From the NCBI GenBank assembly GCA_041550515.1, contig JBFEOQ010000007.1, positions 1 through 44,945 on the forward strand: a stretch of DNA of 44,945 nt, written 5' to 3'. Origin of the DNA: PFL35 sp041550515. Its GTDB lineage: Archaea; Thermoplasmatota; E2; DHVEG-1. The notes under the pieces are model-generated. The model was not told the origin of the DNA. It was given only the letters and a program-made list of their open reading frames with translations, and ran no database searches. Of this stretch, positions 17,815 through 25,853 are shown piece after piece; position 1 is the first letter of the stretch, and each line of letters starts with the position of its first letter. The translations under genes and the position numbers were made by a program.

Positions 17815-18606
17815 ATGAAAACTATAACTTTTACTACAGATTTCGGGATAAAAAGTAACTATCCTTCTCAAATGAAGGCAGTAATATTAACTATTACACC
17901 GGATGCAAAATTAGTTGATATAACTCATAATATATCAAGACATAATATTATTGAAGGTGCATATGTTCTAATGACAACAGTTCCGTACTTTCCAAAGGGA
18001 ACTGTCCATGTAGCTATAGTAGATCCTGGAGTTGGAAGTTTAAGACGAGGTATTGTAATTGTTACTAAAACACAAATACTAGTTGGTCCGGATAATGGTT
18101 TGTTGATTCCTGTAGCTAACAAACTTTCTCCTTTTCAGGTTTATGAAATTGAAAATCAAAATTTGATGCTTAATAAAATCTCTAATGTTTTTCATGGTAG
18201 AGATGTTTTTGCCCCTGTTGCCTCTTATATCCTTAATGGTGTTTTATTTGAGGAAATAGGTCAAATTATTCATGATTATATTGATTTAAATATTGAAAAA
18301 ATAAAGATAACACAAAAAAATGTTACAGGTAAAATATTGTATATTGATGATTTTGGTAATATAATTACAAATATTAAAACAAATCATTTGATTAATAATT
18401 TAGATAAAGATAAAAAACTCATGGTTTTCGTTGGTAATAATAAAAAGACAATACCGTTTGTGAAAACTTATAACGATATAAAAAAAGGATGTTTTCTTAT
18501 AACAAATAGTAGTAGTGGTTTTTTAGAAATATCTGCAAATCAGAGTAAAGCAAGTGAAAGGTTAAAAATAAAACTTGGTGATGAAATAAAAATAAAATTT
18601 AGTTAA
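17815..18606 (+). CDS. S-adenosyl-L-methionine hydroxide adenosyltransferase (SAM hydrolase, DUF62)
   Basis: A 263-residue SAM hydroxide adenosyltransferase, splitting S-adenosylmethionine into adenosine and methionine with an activated water. Family motifs are all present: ITFTTDFG at the N-terminus, VHVAIVDPGVGS, LVGPDNGLLIP, FHGRDVFAPVA and the C-domain DDFGNIITNI. The length matches the archaeal family. Cytoplasmic. It ends 4 nt into the convergent flavin reductase gene. Confidence 0.93.
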   Translation: MKTITFTTDFGIKSNYPSQMKAVILTITPDAKLVDITHNISRHNIIEGAYVLMTTVPYFPKGTVHVAIVDPGVGSLRRGIVIVTKTQILVGPDNGLLIPVANKLSPFQVYEIENQNLMLNKISNVFHGRDVFAPVASYILNGVLFEEIGQIIHDYIDLNIEKIKITQKNVTGKILYIDDFGNIITNIKTNHLINNLDKDKKLMVFVGNNKKTIPFVKTYNDIKKGCFLITNSSSGFLEISANQSKASERLKIKLGDEIKIKFS

Positions 18607-19154
18607 AATTGTTTACTAATGTTGTCGATTGTGGTATATGTGTTACTTCCTAGATAGTAACATGGTTTTACTCTTTTGTTATCTAATATATCTTTTTGAA
18701 AAGCTTCTTCATCAATTTGAATATTTACAACTTCTCCAATAAAAAAAGTATGATCACCTAATTTAACTGTTTTATAAAGTTTACATTCAAGATTTGCATA
18801 GCATTCGTTTATAATTTTAGTTTTAATTTTTTTAGATTTTGAAAGAGTTAAATCTGTTTCTTTTATTTTATCAATGTTTCTACCACTATTTGTTCCATAA
18901 AAATGAATAGTATTTACTAATTTGTATTGTGCAAAATTTATAACAAATTCTTTTGATTCATTTATTAATTTATATGAATATCTACTAGGTGAGATGGAGA
19001 CTCCATATAAAGGAGGTTTTTTAGAAATAGGTGTATGCCATGAAACGGTAATTGGATTTGTTTTTCCGTTTTTATCTGTACATGTTAAAATTGTTGCATG
19101 CATAGGAAATGCATATTGGTAGAATTTTTCAATATTACCAATTTTTTTAATCAT
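18603..19154 (-). CDS. Flavin reductase-domain protein (flavoredoxin family)
   Basis: A 183-residue FMN-binding split-barrel protein: HATILTCTDKNGKTNPITVSWHTPIS, then VSISPSRYSYKLINESKEFVINF and FFIGEVVNIQIDEEAF, all typical of flavin-reductase-like proteins of anaerobes, which bind FMN tightly and act as electron carriers or NADH:flavin reductases. It heads a possible run with a DUF357 protein located upstream (12-nt gap, same strand). Electron partner unknown. Confidence 0.88.
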   Translation of the reverse strand: MIKKIGNIEKFYQYAFPMHATILTCTDKNGKTNPITVSWHTPISKKPPLYGVSISPSRYSYKLINESKEFVINFAQYKLVNTIHFYGTNSGRNIDKIKETDLTLSKSKKIKTKIINECYANLECKLYKTVKLGDHTFFIGEVVNIQIDEEAFQKDILDNKRVKPCYYLGSNTYTTIDNISKQF

Positions 19155-19166
19155 TTATCTATCACC

Positions 19167-19388
19167 TTAAAATTTTGTTATTGCATCTATAAGACCATGC
19201 GCATAATTAATACAACCAAAGCTTGTGAAATAATCTTTTTTATCATTATAATATTTTGAATCTTTATAATATTGTATTGCAAGTTCTATTGTTTTTTTTT
19301 TAGATTGTTTTAAATTGTTTTTTTCTATTTTTTTTATGTTTTCTTCAAACATAATTATGTCTTTTTGAATACGTGTTTTTTCATCCAT
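19167..19388 (-). CDS. DUF357 family small helical protein
   Basis: A 73-residue, mostly helical protein with the DUF357 core: ELAIQYYKDSKYYNDKKDYFTSFGCINYAHGLIDA. The family is found widely in archaea; function unknown, but the helical-hairpin shape resembles MIT/TPR-like or HEPN-like small units. The gene ends 12 nt before the flavin reductase gene and is probably co-transcribed with it. Confidence 0.75.
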   Translation of the reverse strand: MDEKTRIQKDIIMFEENIKKIEKNNLKQSKKKTIELAIQYYKDSKYYNDKKDYFTSFGCINYAHGLIDAITKF

Positions 19389-19434
19389 ATGACATTAAAA
19401 TAAAAAATAACTAAAATACTTTATGTTTATTTTT

Positions 19435-20061
19435 TTAAATAATAAGATTTCCTCCTAATAATAAAGAACTAATAATGCATAAAAATGCTGTTAGTAAACC
19501 TATAAATAACATTAATAATCCATATCTTATTAAGCTTTCATCGCTAATTCTTGCAAGATATAATCCTAACATTGTTAAAACGATTAGTGTAATAATAATA
19601 CAACCCCAAAATGCCATATTTGGTGTAATTAATCCAAAATTTGCTATGAAAAAAGGTGAAATAACTGTCATTGCTGCGATTGCAGGAGATACTCCATCGA
19701 CTAATGCTGCAAAAATTGTTGCAAAGCGATGTGATTTTTCATGTAATCCATCTTTCATATCTGTAAGCATTGCTCTTTCAAGTTCTTTTAGTTTTTTAGT
19801 TCTCTCTGCTTTTTCAGTCATATAGGCACCGCTCATACCTGAAGTACCCATTGCTATTGAGCCAGCTATTCCTGCACTTAAAATTATATTTGAATTTTGT
19901 AAATTTCCTGAGATTGCTGCCCCAATTACTACTCCAAGCATTGTTAAGGCACCGTCAAAGGCGTTCATTACAAAATATCTTCTTGTAATTGGTCCTACAT
20001 TGGATATCTCGTGATATTTTTTCCATTTTTTTATTGTTTTATTTATCTTTTTTTTAATCAT
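19435..20061 (-). CDS. VIT1/CCC1-family (DUF125, TIGR00267-type) membrane transporter
   Basis: A 208-residue membrane protein with about five hydrophobic segments. It has the family core RRYFVMNAFDGALTMLGVVIGAAISG, then SIAMGTSGMSGAYMTEKAERTKKLKELERAML and a Met/Asp-containing cytoplasmic metal-binding region before the last three helices. VIT1/CCC1 relatives move Fe2+ or Mn2+. Transported ion and direction here are inferred from the family. It is divergent from the regulator/RND exporter pair, with an inverted repeat between them. Confidence 0.85.
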   Translation of the reverse strand: MIKKKINKTIKKWKKYHEISNVGPITRRYFVMNAFDGALTMLGVVIGAAISGNLQNSNIILSAGIAGSIAMGTSGMSGAYMTEKAERTKKLKELERAMLTDMKDGLHEKSHRFATIFAALVDGVSPAIAAMTVISPFFIANFGLITPNMAFWGCIIITLIVLTMLGLYLARISDESLIRYGLLMLFIGLLTAFLCIISSLLLGGNLII

Positions 20062-20110
20062 TATTTTTTCCCGTATAATATGAGGTTAATTATTTTTTTA
20101 GATTTAATTT

Positions 20111-20156
20111 TGTCGTCTTAATTCCGATTTAATTTTTAGTCGTTTTTAAGGCGACA
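20111..20156. promoter_or_regulatory. Inverted repeat between VIT-type gene and regulator/RND operon
   Basis: TGTCGTCTTAA (20111-20121) is repeated inverted as TTAAGGCGACA (20146-20156) with one mismatch. These are among the few GC-containing stretches in the gap, so chance is less likely. The pair sits about 20 bp upstream of a TATA-like TTATAAAA (20177-20184) serving the regulator gene at 20228. It may be the operator of that regulator. The spacing of 35 bp centre to centre is near 3.3 turns of the helix. Confidence 0.45.
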
Positions 20157-20227
20157 TAATAGAAAACTATTTAAACTTATAAAATCACAATATTATTAAA
20201 ATAATCTAATAAAAATGGTGTAAATTA

Positions 20228-20632
20228 ATGCAGAGATTCGGACAAATAGCTGATAAAAACATCGAAAAAATGATTAATGATATATTCAAATCAAGAGCTC
20301 GATCTCGCATTTATTTATATCTTTTGAAAAAAAATGGGGCAAAAACAGAAGAAATCGTTAAAGGCACTAAATTACATCCGAGTACTGTTCGTGAAACACT
20401 TTCTAAAATGTATTCTCAAAAACTTATTTTTAGAAAAAAAATTAAAAATGAAAGATTAGGAAAAAATCCATACATGTACTATCCCCTCCCAATGATTGAG
20501 CTTTTAAAAAGATATTCACAAGAGATACAAAACAGATTAAATATGCTAGCAAATCTTGCGATACAAAAAGAAGACAATGATGATGACCTATCCGTGAAAA
20601 TACAAATTTTTAAGGGGGTAAAACACGGATGA
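20228..20632 (+). CDS. Winged-helix transcriptional regulator (TrmB/ArsR-like)
   Basis: A 134-residue protein: a helical N-terminus (QIADKNIEKMINDIF), then a winged helix (SRIYLYLLKKNGAKTEEIVKGTKLHPSTVRETLSKMYSQKLIFRK), and an amphipathic C-terminal helix probably for dimerisation (LLKRYSQEIQNRLNMLANL). Its stop overlaps the ATG of the RND exporter (ATGA at 20629-20632), so both are translated from one message and it probably controls that exporter. Confidence 0.82.
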   Translation: MQRFGQIADKNIEKMINDIFKSRARSRIYLYLLKKNGAKTEEIVKGTKLHPSTVRETLSKMYSQKLIFRKKIKNERLGKNPYMYYPLPMIELLKRYSQEIQNRLNMLANLAIQKEDNDDDLSVKIQIFKGVKHG

Positions 20633-22875
20633 TAAACATTAAAACCTTATCAGAAATATTTGTAAAAAGACCAAGAACAGTAATTCTTTTGTTTGTTATT
20701 TTTACAATATTAATAGGTTTACAAGCAAGAAATGTTTATATGGAATCAGATTTTTCAAAATATTTAGCTCAGGATGATCCTACACTCCAGTTATGGGATA
20801 AAGTTAACGAAGAATTCAATATAGGATCTACAATAATTATTATTGTTAATCAAAGCGGTAGAGCGTATAATGATATTAGAAATTATGAGATACTTTCTGA
20901 AATGGATGAAATCTATCGAGTTTTATATGAAAATCCGATAACAGATGGACAAAAAACTGGTATTTCATCAATACAAAGTCTTTCAGTTTTAATGAGACAA
21001 GAAAATGCAAAGCCTAAACCAGAAGGTAATAATGATAATAGCATTCCAAAAGATAAGGATGATATTTACACATATATGGGTAGATTAACAATTAGTAATG
21101 TGAAAGGTGTACTATATAGTGATGATTTCAAATATGCTGTTATAATAATCCAATTAGATGAAGATGCTGATTTTGACTCGGTTTTATTAAAAACACAAAA
21201 TGCAGTTGAGAATAGGGGTATAAAACATGCAAAAATGGTAATTACAGGAACTATTGCAATGCAGAAAGCAATACAACAGGAAGCTATGGAGGATCTTGGT
21301 TGGATATTTTTATTATCAATTCTTTTTGTTTCAATTGTTATAATATTTTTCCATAGAAGTTTTAAAGGAATTATAATTGGATTTGTTCCAACTGCTTTTG
21401 CTATTGTTTTAACATTTGGTACACTTGGAATTTTTTCACCCGAACTAACAACTATTTCGGTTGCTATAATAGCATTATTAATTGGTTTAGGTGTAGATTA
21501 TTCAGTGCATATTATGAACAGATTTGCTGAAGAAAAAACTATAGATGATAAAACAGAAAGACTAGAAAAAATACTTAAATCAACTGGAAAAGCTGTTTTA
21601 CTTTCTACGATTACAACAATGATTGGTTTTGGATCTCTTATGATATCTAGTATGTCACCGATGGTTTCATTTGGTTTCGGATGTGCTATTGGAATTTTTT
21701 ATGCATTTATTTCAGCAATAATACTTGTTCCTTGTTTTTCGATTATTTTAAAATATGAAAAAACAGGTAGAATCTCTAGCTGGATAAAATTTGCAAATTT
21801 TGCAGTTAATAATAGGAAGAGAATGGTTTTTATCGCTTTATTTTTCGCAGTGTTATCGTTATTGCTTATTCCTCAGGTTACAACAGATGTAAACTATTTT
21901 GATTTAGCTCCTCAAGATGTACCTGAGATGGATGCATTGTTTGAGTATTCTGAAAGATTTGGAGGGGGTGGTAACTTTAATGCATTTCTAGTAGAAACTG
22001 CTCCGGATGGTCTTGAAGATCCAACTGTTATTAATGCTATATATGACATGCAGATAAAAATGAGAACCACAGGAGCAACTGTATCATCAATAGCAGACAC
22101 ACTAAAAGAAATAAATGATATACTAGATCGAAATATAATAATTGAAAAGTTTGCAAATCTTACAGATGCGGATAATATTATTTTTGATAAAATTGCAAAA
22201 CAAGGAATTGTTAACAAAGATCATTCAAAAACATTAATATTGGTTTCTATACCAGTTGGTAAAAGTGTATCTGAAATAGAAGAAATAGTAAATCAATTAA
22301 ATGACATAGCACGTACAACAAATCTACCACAAAATGGCCAAATTTCAGAACTTACGGGACAAGATGCTGTATATGTTGCTGTAAATGCAAAACTTTTTGA
22401 TGAACAGACTAGTTCTTTGATGATATCACTAATACTAGTATTAGCAGTATTAATATTGTTATTTAAATCATCTGTATATGGATTTTTAACAATTATACCT
22501 GTTTGTTTTGTAATCATGTGGGAGCCAGGTTTTCTTGTTGCAACAGGTATCTCTCTTTCACCAATTACGATAGTAATTGCATCTATAATGATTGGTATAG
22601 GAATAGACTATGGTGTTCATATAACTTATAGAGTAAGAGAGGAGATATCAAAAGGTTATTCAAAAATGGATGCAGCAAAAATTGCGATAGAAAAAACAGG
22701 GTTATCACTGATGGAAGCGGCACTAACTACAACTTTTGGGATGTCATCAATATTTTTCTTAGGTATAGCTTCACTTTCAGAATTTGTAATAGTTATAATA
22801 TTTATGGTTGGGGTATCTTATATAGCTGCAGCATTATTATTACCAATGTTTTATGATAACCGATTCATAAAATAA
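20629..22875 (+). CDS. RND-superfamily (MMPL/HAE3-type) exporter
   Basis: A 748-residue RND protein with internal duplication: a first helix (VILLFVIFTILIGLQARNVY), a large extracellular domain, five helices ending in GLGVDYSVHIMNRF, a second domain from VFIALFFAVLSLLLIP, and five more helices with the paired motif GIGIDYGVHITYRV. The two GxGxDYxVH motifs carry the Asp residues of the proton relay. HAE3-type archaeal members are thought to move lipids or hydrophobic compounds; substrate unknown. Translation is coupled to the winged-helix regulator upstream. Confidence 0.92.
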   Translation: MINIKTLSEIFVKRPRTVILLFVIFTILIGLQARNVYMESDFSKYLAQDDPTLQLWDKVNEEFNIGSTIIIIVNQSGRAYNDIRNYEILSEMDEIYRVLYENPITDGQKTGISSIQSLSVLMRQENAKPKPEGNNDNSIPKDKDDIYTYMGRLTISNVKGVLYSDDFKYAVIIIQLDEDADFDSVLLKTQNAVENRGIKHAKMVITGTIAMQKAIQQEAMEDLGWIFLLSILFVSIVIIFFHRSFKGIIIGFVPTAFAIVLTFGTLGIFSPELTTISVAIIALLIGLGVDYSVHIMNRFAEEKTIDDKTERLEKILKSTGKAVLLSTITTMIGFGSLMISSMSPMVSFGFGCAIGIFYAFISAIILVPCFSIILKYEKTGRISSWIKFANFAVNNRKRMVFIALFFAVLSLLLIPQVTTDVNYFDLAPQDVPEMDALFEYSERFGGGGNFNAFLVETAPDGLEDPTVINAIYDMQIKMRTTGATVSSIADTLKEINDILDRNIIIEKFANLTDADNIIFDKIAKQGIVNKDHSKTLILVSIPVGKSVSEIEEIVNQLNDIARTTNLPQNGQISELTGQDAVYVAVNAKLFDEQTSSLMISLILVLAVLILLFKSSVYGFLTIIPVCFVIMWEPGFLVATGISLSPITIVIASIMIGIGIDYGVHITYRVREEISKGYSKMDAAKIAIEKTGLSLMEAALTTTFGMSSIFFLGIASLSEFVIVIIFMVGVSYIAAALLLPMFYDNRFIK

Positions 22876-22892
22876 AAATATTATTTGTTTCT

Positions 22893-23171
22893 TTATTTTG
22901 AAAGTTGTTTAATTAAAGAATTTATAAATGGAATATCAAAAATTAAGTTAATAACAATAATAATTAAACCAAGAACTAACTCACTTTCAAAACCAAATTT
23001 ACCTTTTATAAAACCATTAATATACGAATTAATAATAAAAATTAGTCCAACAATTAAAGGAAAAAATACTAACAAAGGAGTAAAAAAAAGCTCTGTTCTG
23101 ATTAACTTTTTTGTATTATTTTCTTTTTTTAAATATTCCATATTATTATCCATATTTATTTCACAATCCAT
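22893..23171 (-). CDS. Small membrane protein, unknown
   Basis: A 92-residue protein with two to three hydrophobic helices (LFFTPLLVFFPLIVGLIFII and LVLGLIIIVINLIFDIPFI). Its start lies inside the last codons of the polyprenol-kinase-like gene (overlap of 11 nt), so it is probably its co-translated partner. No family recognised. The opposite strand is also open here, but only this strand shows helix-like composition coupled to a neighbour. Confidence 0.6.
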   Translation of the reverse strand: MDCEINMDNNMEYLKKENNTKKLIRTELFFTPLLVFFPLIVGLIFIINSYINGFIKGKFGFESELVLGLIIIVINLIFDIPFINSLIKQLSK

Positions 23172-23868
23172 TTGATATTGAAATAGGATGTATAATATTG
23201 CTTGGTAAATTAAATCCTAGATAAATAACTATATTCCAAAAGATTAAAAGTAAAACCGCTGGTAATATTTGAATCATTAAATCATCATCAATCCACCAGA
23301 ATTTTTTTATTTCACCTAAAACTGCAAAACATGCTCCTATTAATGAGGCTACGATCATTAAAAACCATTCTGTTGTATACCATGAAAATAAAAAGAAAAA
23401 AAGACAAACAAAAAAACCTAAGATATAAGTTTGTCTTTTGTTAAAACGAAGTCGTATTTCACCCATAATTGGATCACCAATAGATGCACAAAGGATACAT
23501 GGAACAGCAATTGGTTGAGGGAAAAATGCTAATAAAAGTAAGATTCCTATAGCAAAAAATACATAGCTTCCGATACGTTTTTTTTCATACATACGTAAAC
23601 CAAAGAAATGGTCACTACTTACAAAACCATTAATTCTAAGGGTTTCCAAGATTATTATTAAAACAACTATTGCTGTTAAAACCATAGGTTTTAAGAAATT
23701 AATCCAATCATAATCTGGAAGTAAATAATATACAAGAAAAGATGCACCAAAAGTATGGAAAACCCGGCGGTACCAATGTGCATCAAAATCTAAAGAGTTA
23801 ATTTTTTCTTTAGTATTTCTTAATTTTTTTTTTGTATTTTCTATCTGTTCTTTTACAGTTTTTACCAT
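23161..23868 (-). CDS. Polyprenol (dolichol) kinase-like membrane protein
   Basis: A 235-residue membrane protein with a cytoplasmic N-terminal coiled helix (EQIENTKKKLRNTKEKINS), then about seven helices. Features of the CTP-dependent dolichol kinase / cytidylyltransferase-like group are RRVFHTFGASFLVYYLLP, ILETLRINGF, LRMYEKKRIGSYVFFAIG and the acidic CASIGDPIMGEIRLRFNKRQTYILGF. This would provide polyprenyl phosphate for glycosylation. Specific activity is inferred. It follows rpiA with a 2-nt gap and overlaps the next small membrane gene, so the three form one operon. Confidence 0.65.
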   Translation of the reverse strand: MVKTVKEQIENTKKKLRNTKEKINSLDFDAHWYRRVFHTFGASFLVYYLLPDYDWINFLKPMVLTAIVVLIIILETLRINGFVSSDHFFGLRMYEKKRIGSYVFFAIGILLLLAFFPQPIAVPCILCASIGDPIMGEIRLRFNKRQTYILGFFVCLFFFLFSWYTTEWFLMIVASLIGACFAVLGEIKKFWWIDDDLMIQILPAVLLLIFWNIVIYLGFNLPSNIIHPISISNGL

Positions 23869-23870
23869 GT

Positions 23871-24566
23871 TTAAACAACGGTTTTTTCTTTATCAAGAGT
23901 TACAATTCCTTGCTTTCCTCCAACTATTACTTGATGAGCAAGATTTATAAATAATCCATTTTCAACAACACCTGGTATATTCTTAATATCTTTTTCTAGT
24001 TGTTCAGGATTATGAATATACTCAAAATCACAGTCAAGTATATAATTACCGTTATCTGTAATAAAAGGTTCTCCTTGAATTATTTCTCGACGGGTTACTT
24101 CGCAACCAAAGCTTTCTAATGATTTTTTTGTTGATGTCCAACCAAATTTTATGACTTCAACAGGTAAGGGAAAGTCGATACCCAAAGCTTTTACAATTTT
24201 ACTGTCATCAACAATAATTACAACTTTTTTTGAGTTAAAAGCAATAATTTTTTCACGCGTTAGAGCACCACCGCCTCCTTTAATCAGATTAAGAGAACTA
24301 TCAACTTCATCTGCCCCATCAATTGTTATATCGATCTCTGGGTTTTCGTCAAGAGTTATAATAGGTATTCCTTCTTTTTGTGCAATACGTTTTGTTTTAA
24401 TAGAGGTTGGTATAGCTTGTATTATAAGTCCATTTTTTACAAGATTCCCTAGCTTTTTAAGAGTATAGTTTACAGTTGAACCTGTTCCAAGTCCTACTAT
24501 CATACCTTCTTTTATTAGTTCAACTGCTTTTTCGGCAGCAAGTTTTTTCAGTTCTTCTCTTTCCAA
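23871..24566 (-). CDS. rpiA: Ribose-5-phosphate isomerase A
   Basis: Interconverts ribose 5-phosphate and ribulose 5-phosphate. Motifs are intact: GLGTGSTVNY (phosphate loop), TIDGADEVD (catalytic Asp), KGGGGALTREKI (catalytic Lys/Glu) and FPLPVEV. About 231 residues. I choose the TTG at 24566 because GGTGA lies 4 nt before it, the protein then starts EREELKKLAAEKA as relatives do, and a TATAAA box places transcription start near 24575, downstream of a more distal TTG at 24602. Leads an operon with the polyprenol-kinase-like gene. Confidence 0.93.
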   Translation of the reverse strand: MEREELKKLAAEKAVELIKEGMIVGLGTGSTVNYTLKKLGNLVKNGLIIQAIPTSIKTKRIAQKEGIPIITLDENPEIDITIDGADEVDSSLNLIKGGGGALTREKIIAFNSKKVVIIVDDSKIVKALGIDFPLPVEVIKFGWTSTKKSLESFGCEVTRREIIQGEPFITDNGNYILDCDFEYIHNPEQLEKDIKNIPGVVENGLFINLAHQVIVGGKQGIVTLDKEKTVV

Positions 24567-24643
24567 AAGTTCACCAGAACCAGTAATGCAGAGATAGTAC
24601 AAAAATTTATACTTGATATTTTATTATGGGCTATTGAATTATT

Positions 24644-25300
24644 ATGCTATTTAAATGTGATACACATGGATATTATCGTGGGGAAATATGCCCAGTATGT
24701 AATGAAAAAGGAAAATTTTTAATGAATGAAAATGAGCTAAACTCCCTTAGTAGAATACTTGCTGGAGCATTGCGTCATTTCCCGGATAAATTAAGTCTTA
24801 TGATGGATGGAAAGGGCTGGGTAGATATTGAAGAATTAATTCACTCAATTGGAACAAGTAGATCTGGTTTTACGTGGCTTAAAAAATATCATATCCAAGC
24901 ACTAGCAGAAACTGATCCACGTGGTCGTTATCAGATTGATGGAGGTATGATTAGAGCTACCTATGGGCATACGATTGATGTAAATACTGATGATTTACCA
25001 GAAGCAGATTTAGATGAATATTTTTATCCTGTAACTGAAGAAGAAATAGATATAATTCTTGAGGGTGGTCTTCATCCAATTGATAGGAAAAAAGTGCACC
25101 TTAGTGGTAGTATTGAAAAAGCTATAGAGGCCGGTGGAGTAAGAACTGAAGAACCATTGATATTAAAGATAGATGGTAAAAAAACAAGGAAAGACGGTTT
25201 GAAAATATATCATGCTGGTACAGATGTTTATACTACTGATAGAATTGATCCAAAATATATATCTAAATTTGAACAGAATAAAACAAAGGATAAAAAGTAA
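24644..25300 (+). CDS. kptA: RNA 2'-phosphotransferase (Tpt1/KptA)
   Basis: A 218-residue enzyme that moves an internal 2'-phosphate from RNA (as left by some tRNA splicing ligases) to NAD+. The archaeal N-terminal zinc ribbon is present (C5, H8, C16, C19: CDTHGYYRGEICPVC). The catalytic Arg-His-Arg-Arg set is R44-H45 (ALRHFPDK), R104 (MIRATYGH) and R167 (GGVRTEEP). Divergent from rpiA. Length is normal for archaea. Confidence 0.93.
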   Translation: MLFKCDTHGYYRGEICPVCNEKGKFLMNENELNSLSRILAGALRHFPDKLSLMMDGKGWVDIEELIHSIGTSRSGFTWLKKYHIQALAETDPRGRYQIDGGMIRATYGHTIDVNTDDLPEADLDEYFYPVTEEEIDIILEGGLHPIDRKKVHLSGSIEKAIEAGGVRTEEPLILKIDGKKTRKDGLKIYHAGTDVYTTDRIDPKYISKFEQNKTKDKK

Positions 25301-25515
25301 CATTTTTGTTAAAAATTTTTAATTTATTTGAATTTTTAGATTTGATATATAATCCAAATTACTAAACTATTATATTACTTTAATTTTAGTTGGATTATTT
25401 AGCTATTTTTTAAATTTGAAAATATATTTTTTTTCTAATCGACTTTTACAAGATTTGTAACTGATTTATTAGATATCGTTAAGCCTAAATAATTGGTTAT
25501 GTTACTTCTTACGTT

Positions 25516-25749
25516 TTATTGGGCTTGTAGCTCAGCTAGGCAGAGCAATCGGCTCTTAACCGATTGGCCAGGGGTTCGAATCCCCTCAAGCCCGTACGTC
25601 CCAACTGGAGAAATTTTCGGTAACAAGCTCTTTTTTTTGGCCTTTGTTGAATTTTTTAGACTTTCCTCAATGGTTGCTTTAAGAGTCTTATTAATCCAAT
25701 CAAAAGGCACCAATTTGAAATATTGCTTTGCGTCTTTTATGTAGGTCAT
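25516..25749 (-). CDS. Short frame reading through the tRNA-Lys 3' end; possible integrase N-terminal fragment
   Basis: From an ATG at 25747-25749 about 50 codons look protein-like (MTYIKDAKQYFKLVPFDWIN... TIEESLKNSTKAKKKS), then the frame runs antisense through the tRNA (GLEGIRTPG...). A strong TATATATA box lies about 30 nt before the ATG, suggesting a transcribed gene. SSV-type archaeal integrases are split on insertion, and the N-terminal piece then reads into the tRNA in just this way. No integrase catalytic residue is expected in that piece. It could equally be a small unrelated gene or chance, since tRNA-antisense frames are often open. Confidence 0.3.
   Translation of the reverse strand: MTYIKDAKQYFKLVPFDWINKTLKATIEESLKNSTKAKKKSLLPKISPVGTYGLEGIRTPGQSVKSRLLCLAELQAQ
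25521..25594 (+). tRNA. tRNA-Lys (CTT)
   Basis: Full cloverleaf of 74 nt: acceptor GGGCTTG / CAAGCCC, D stem GCTC/GAGC with AGCTAGGCA loop, anticodon stem ATCGG/CCGAT with loop CTCTTAA (anticodon CTT at 25555-25557), T arm AGGGG-TTCGAAT-CCCCT, discriminator G. No CCA is encoded and no intron is present. Confidence 0.97.
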
Positions 25750-25853
25750 TGTTGTTTGTATCTGCTTATGCCAAATATATATACAAAAAAATACATTTTA
25801 AAATAATTTAAAAAATGATGGAATTTTTTTAATTGAAAAATGAATATACTAAA

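Noticed and set aside
22885..23175. Plus-strand frame of 96 codons opposite the small membrane gene
   Set aside because: It lies antisense to the coupled minus-strand gene, has no ribosome site, and its composition (many Lys/Asn/Ile) is what AT-rich antisense gives.
25493..25744. Plus-strand frame across the tRNA-Lys gene
   Set aside because: Its first third is the tRNA itself (the familiar spurious tRNA translation), and the rest is antisense to the better-supported minus-strand frame; no ribosome site.
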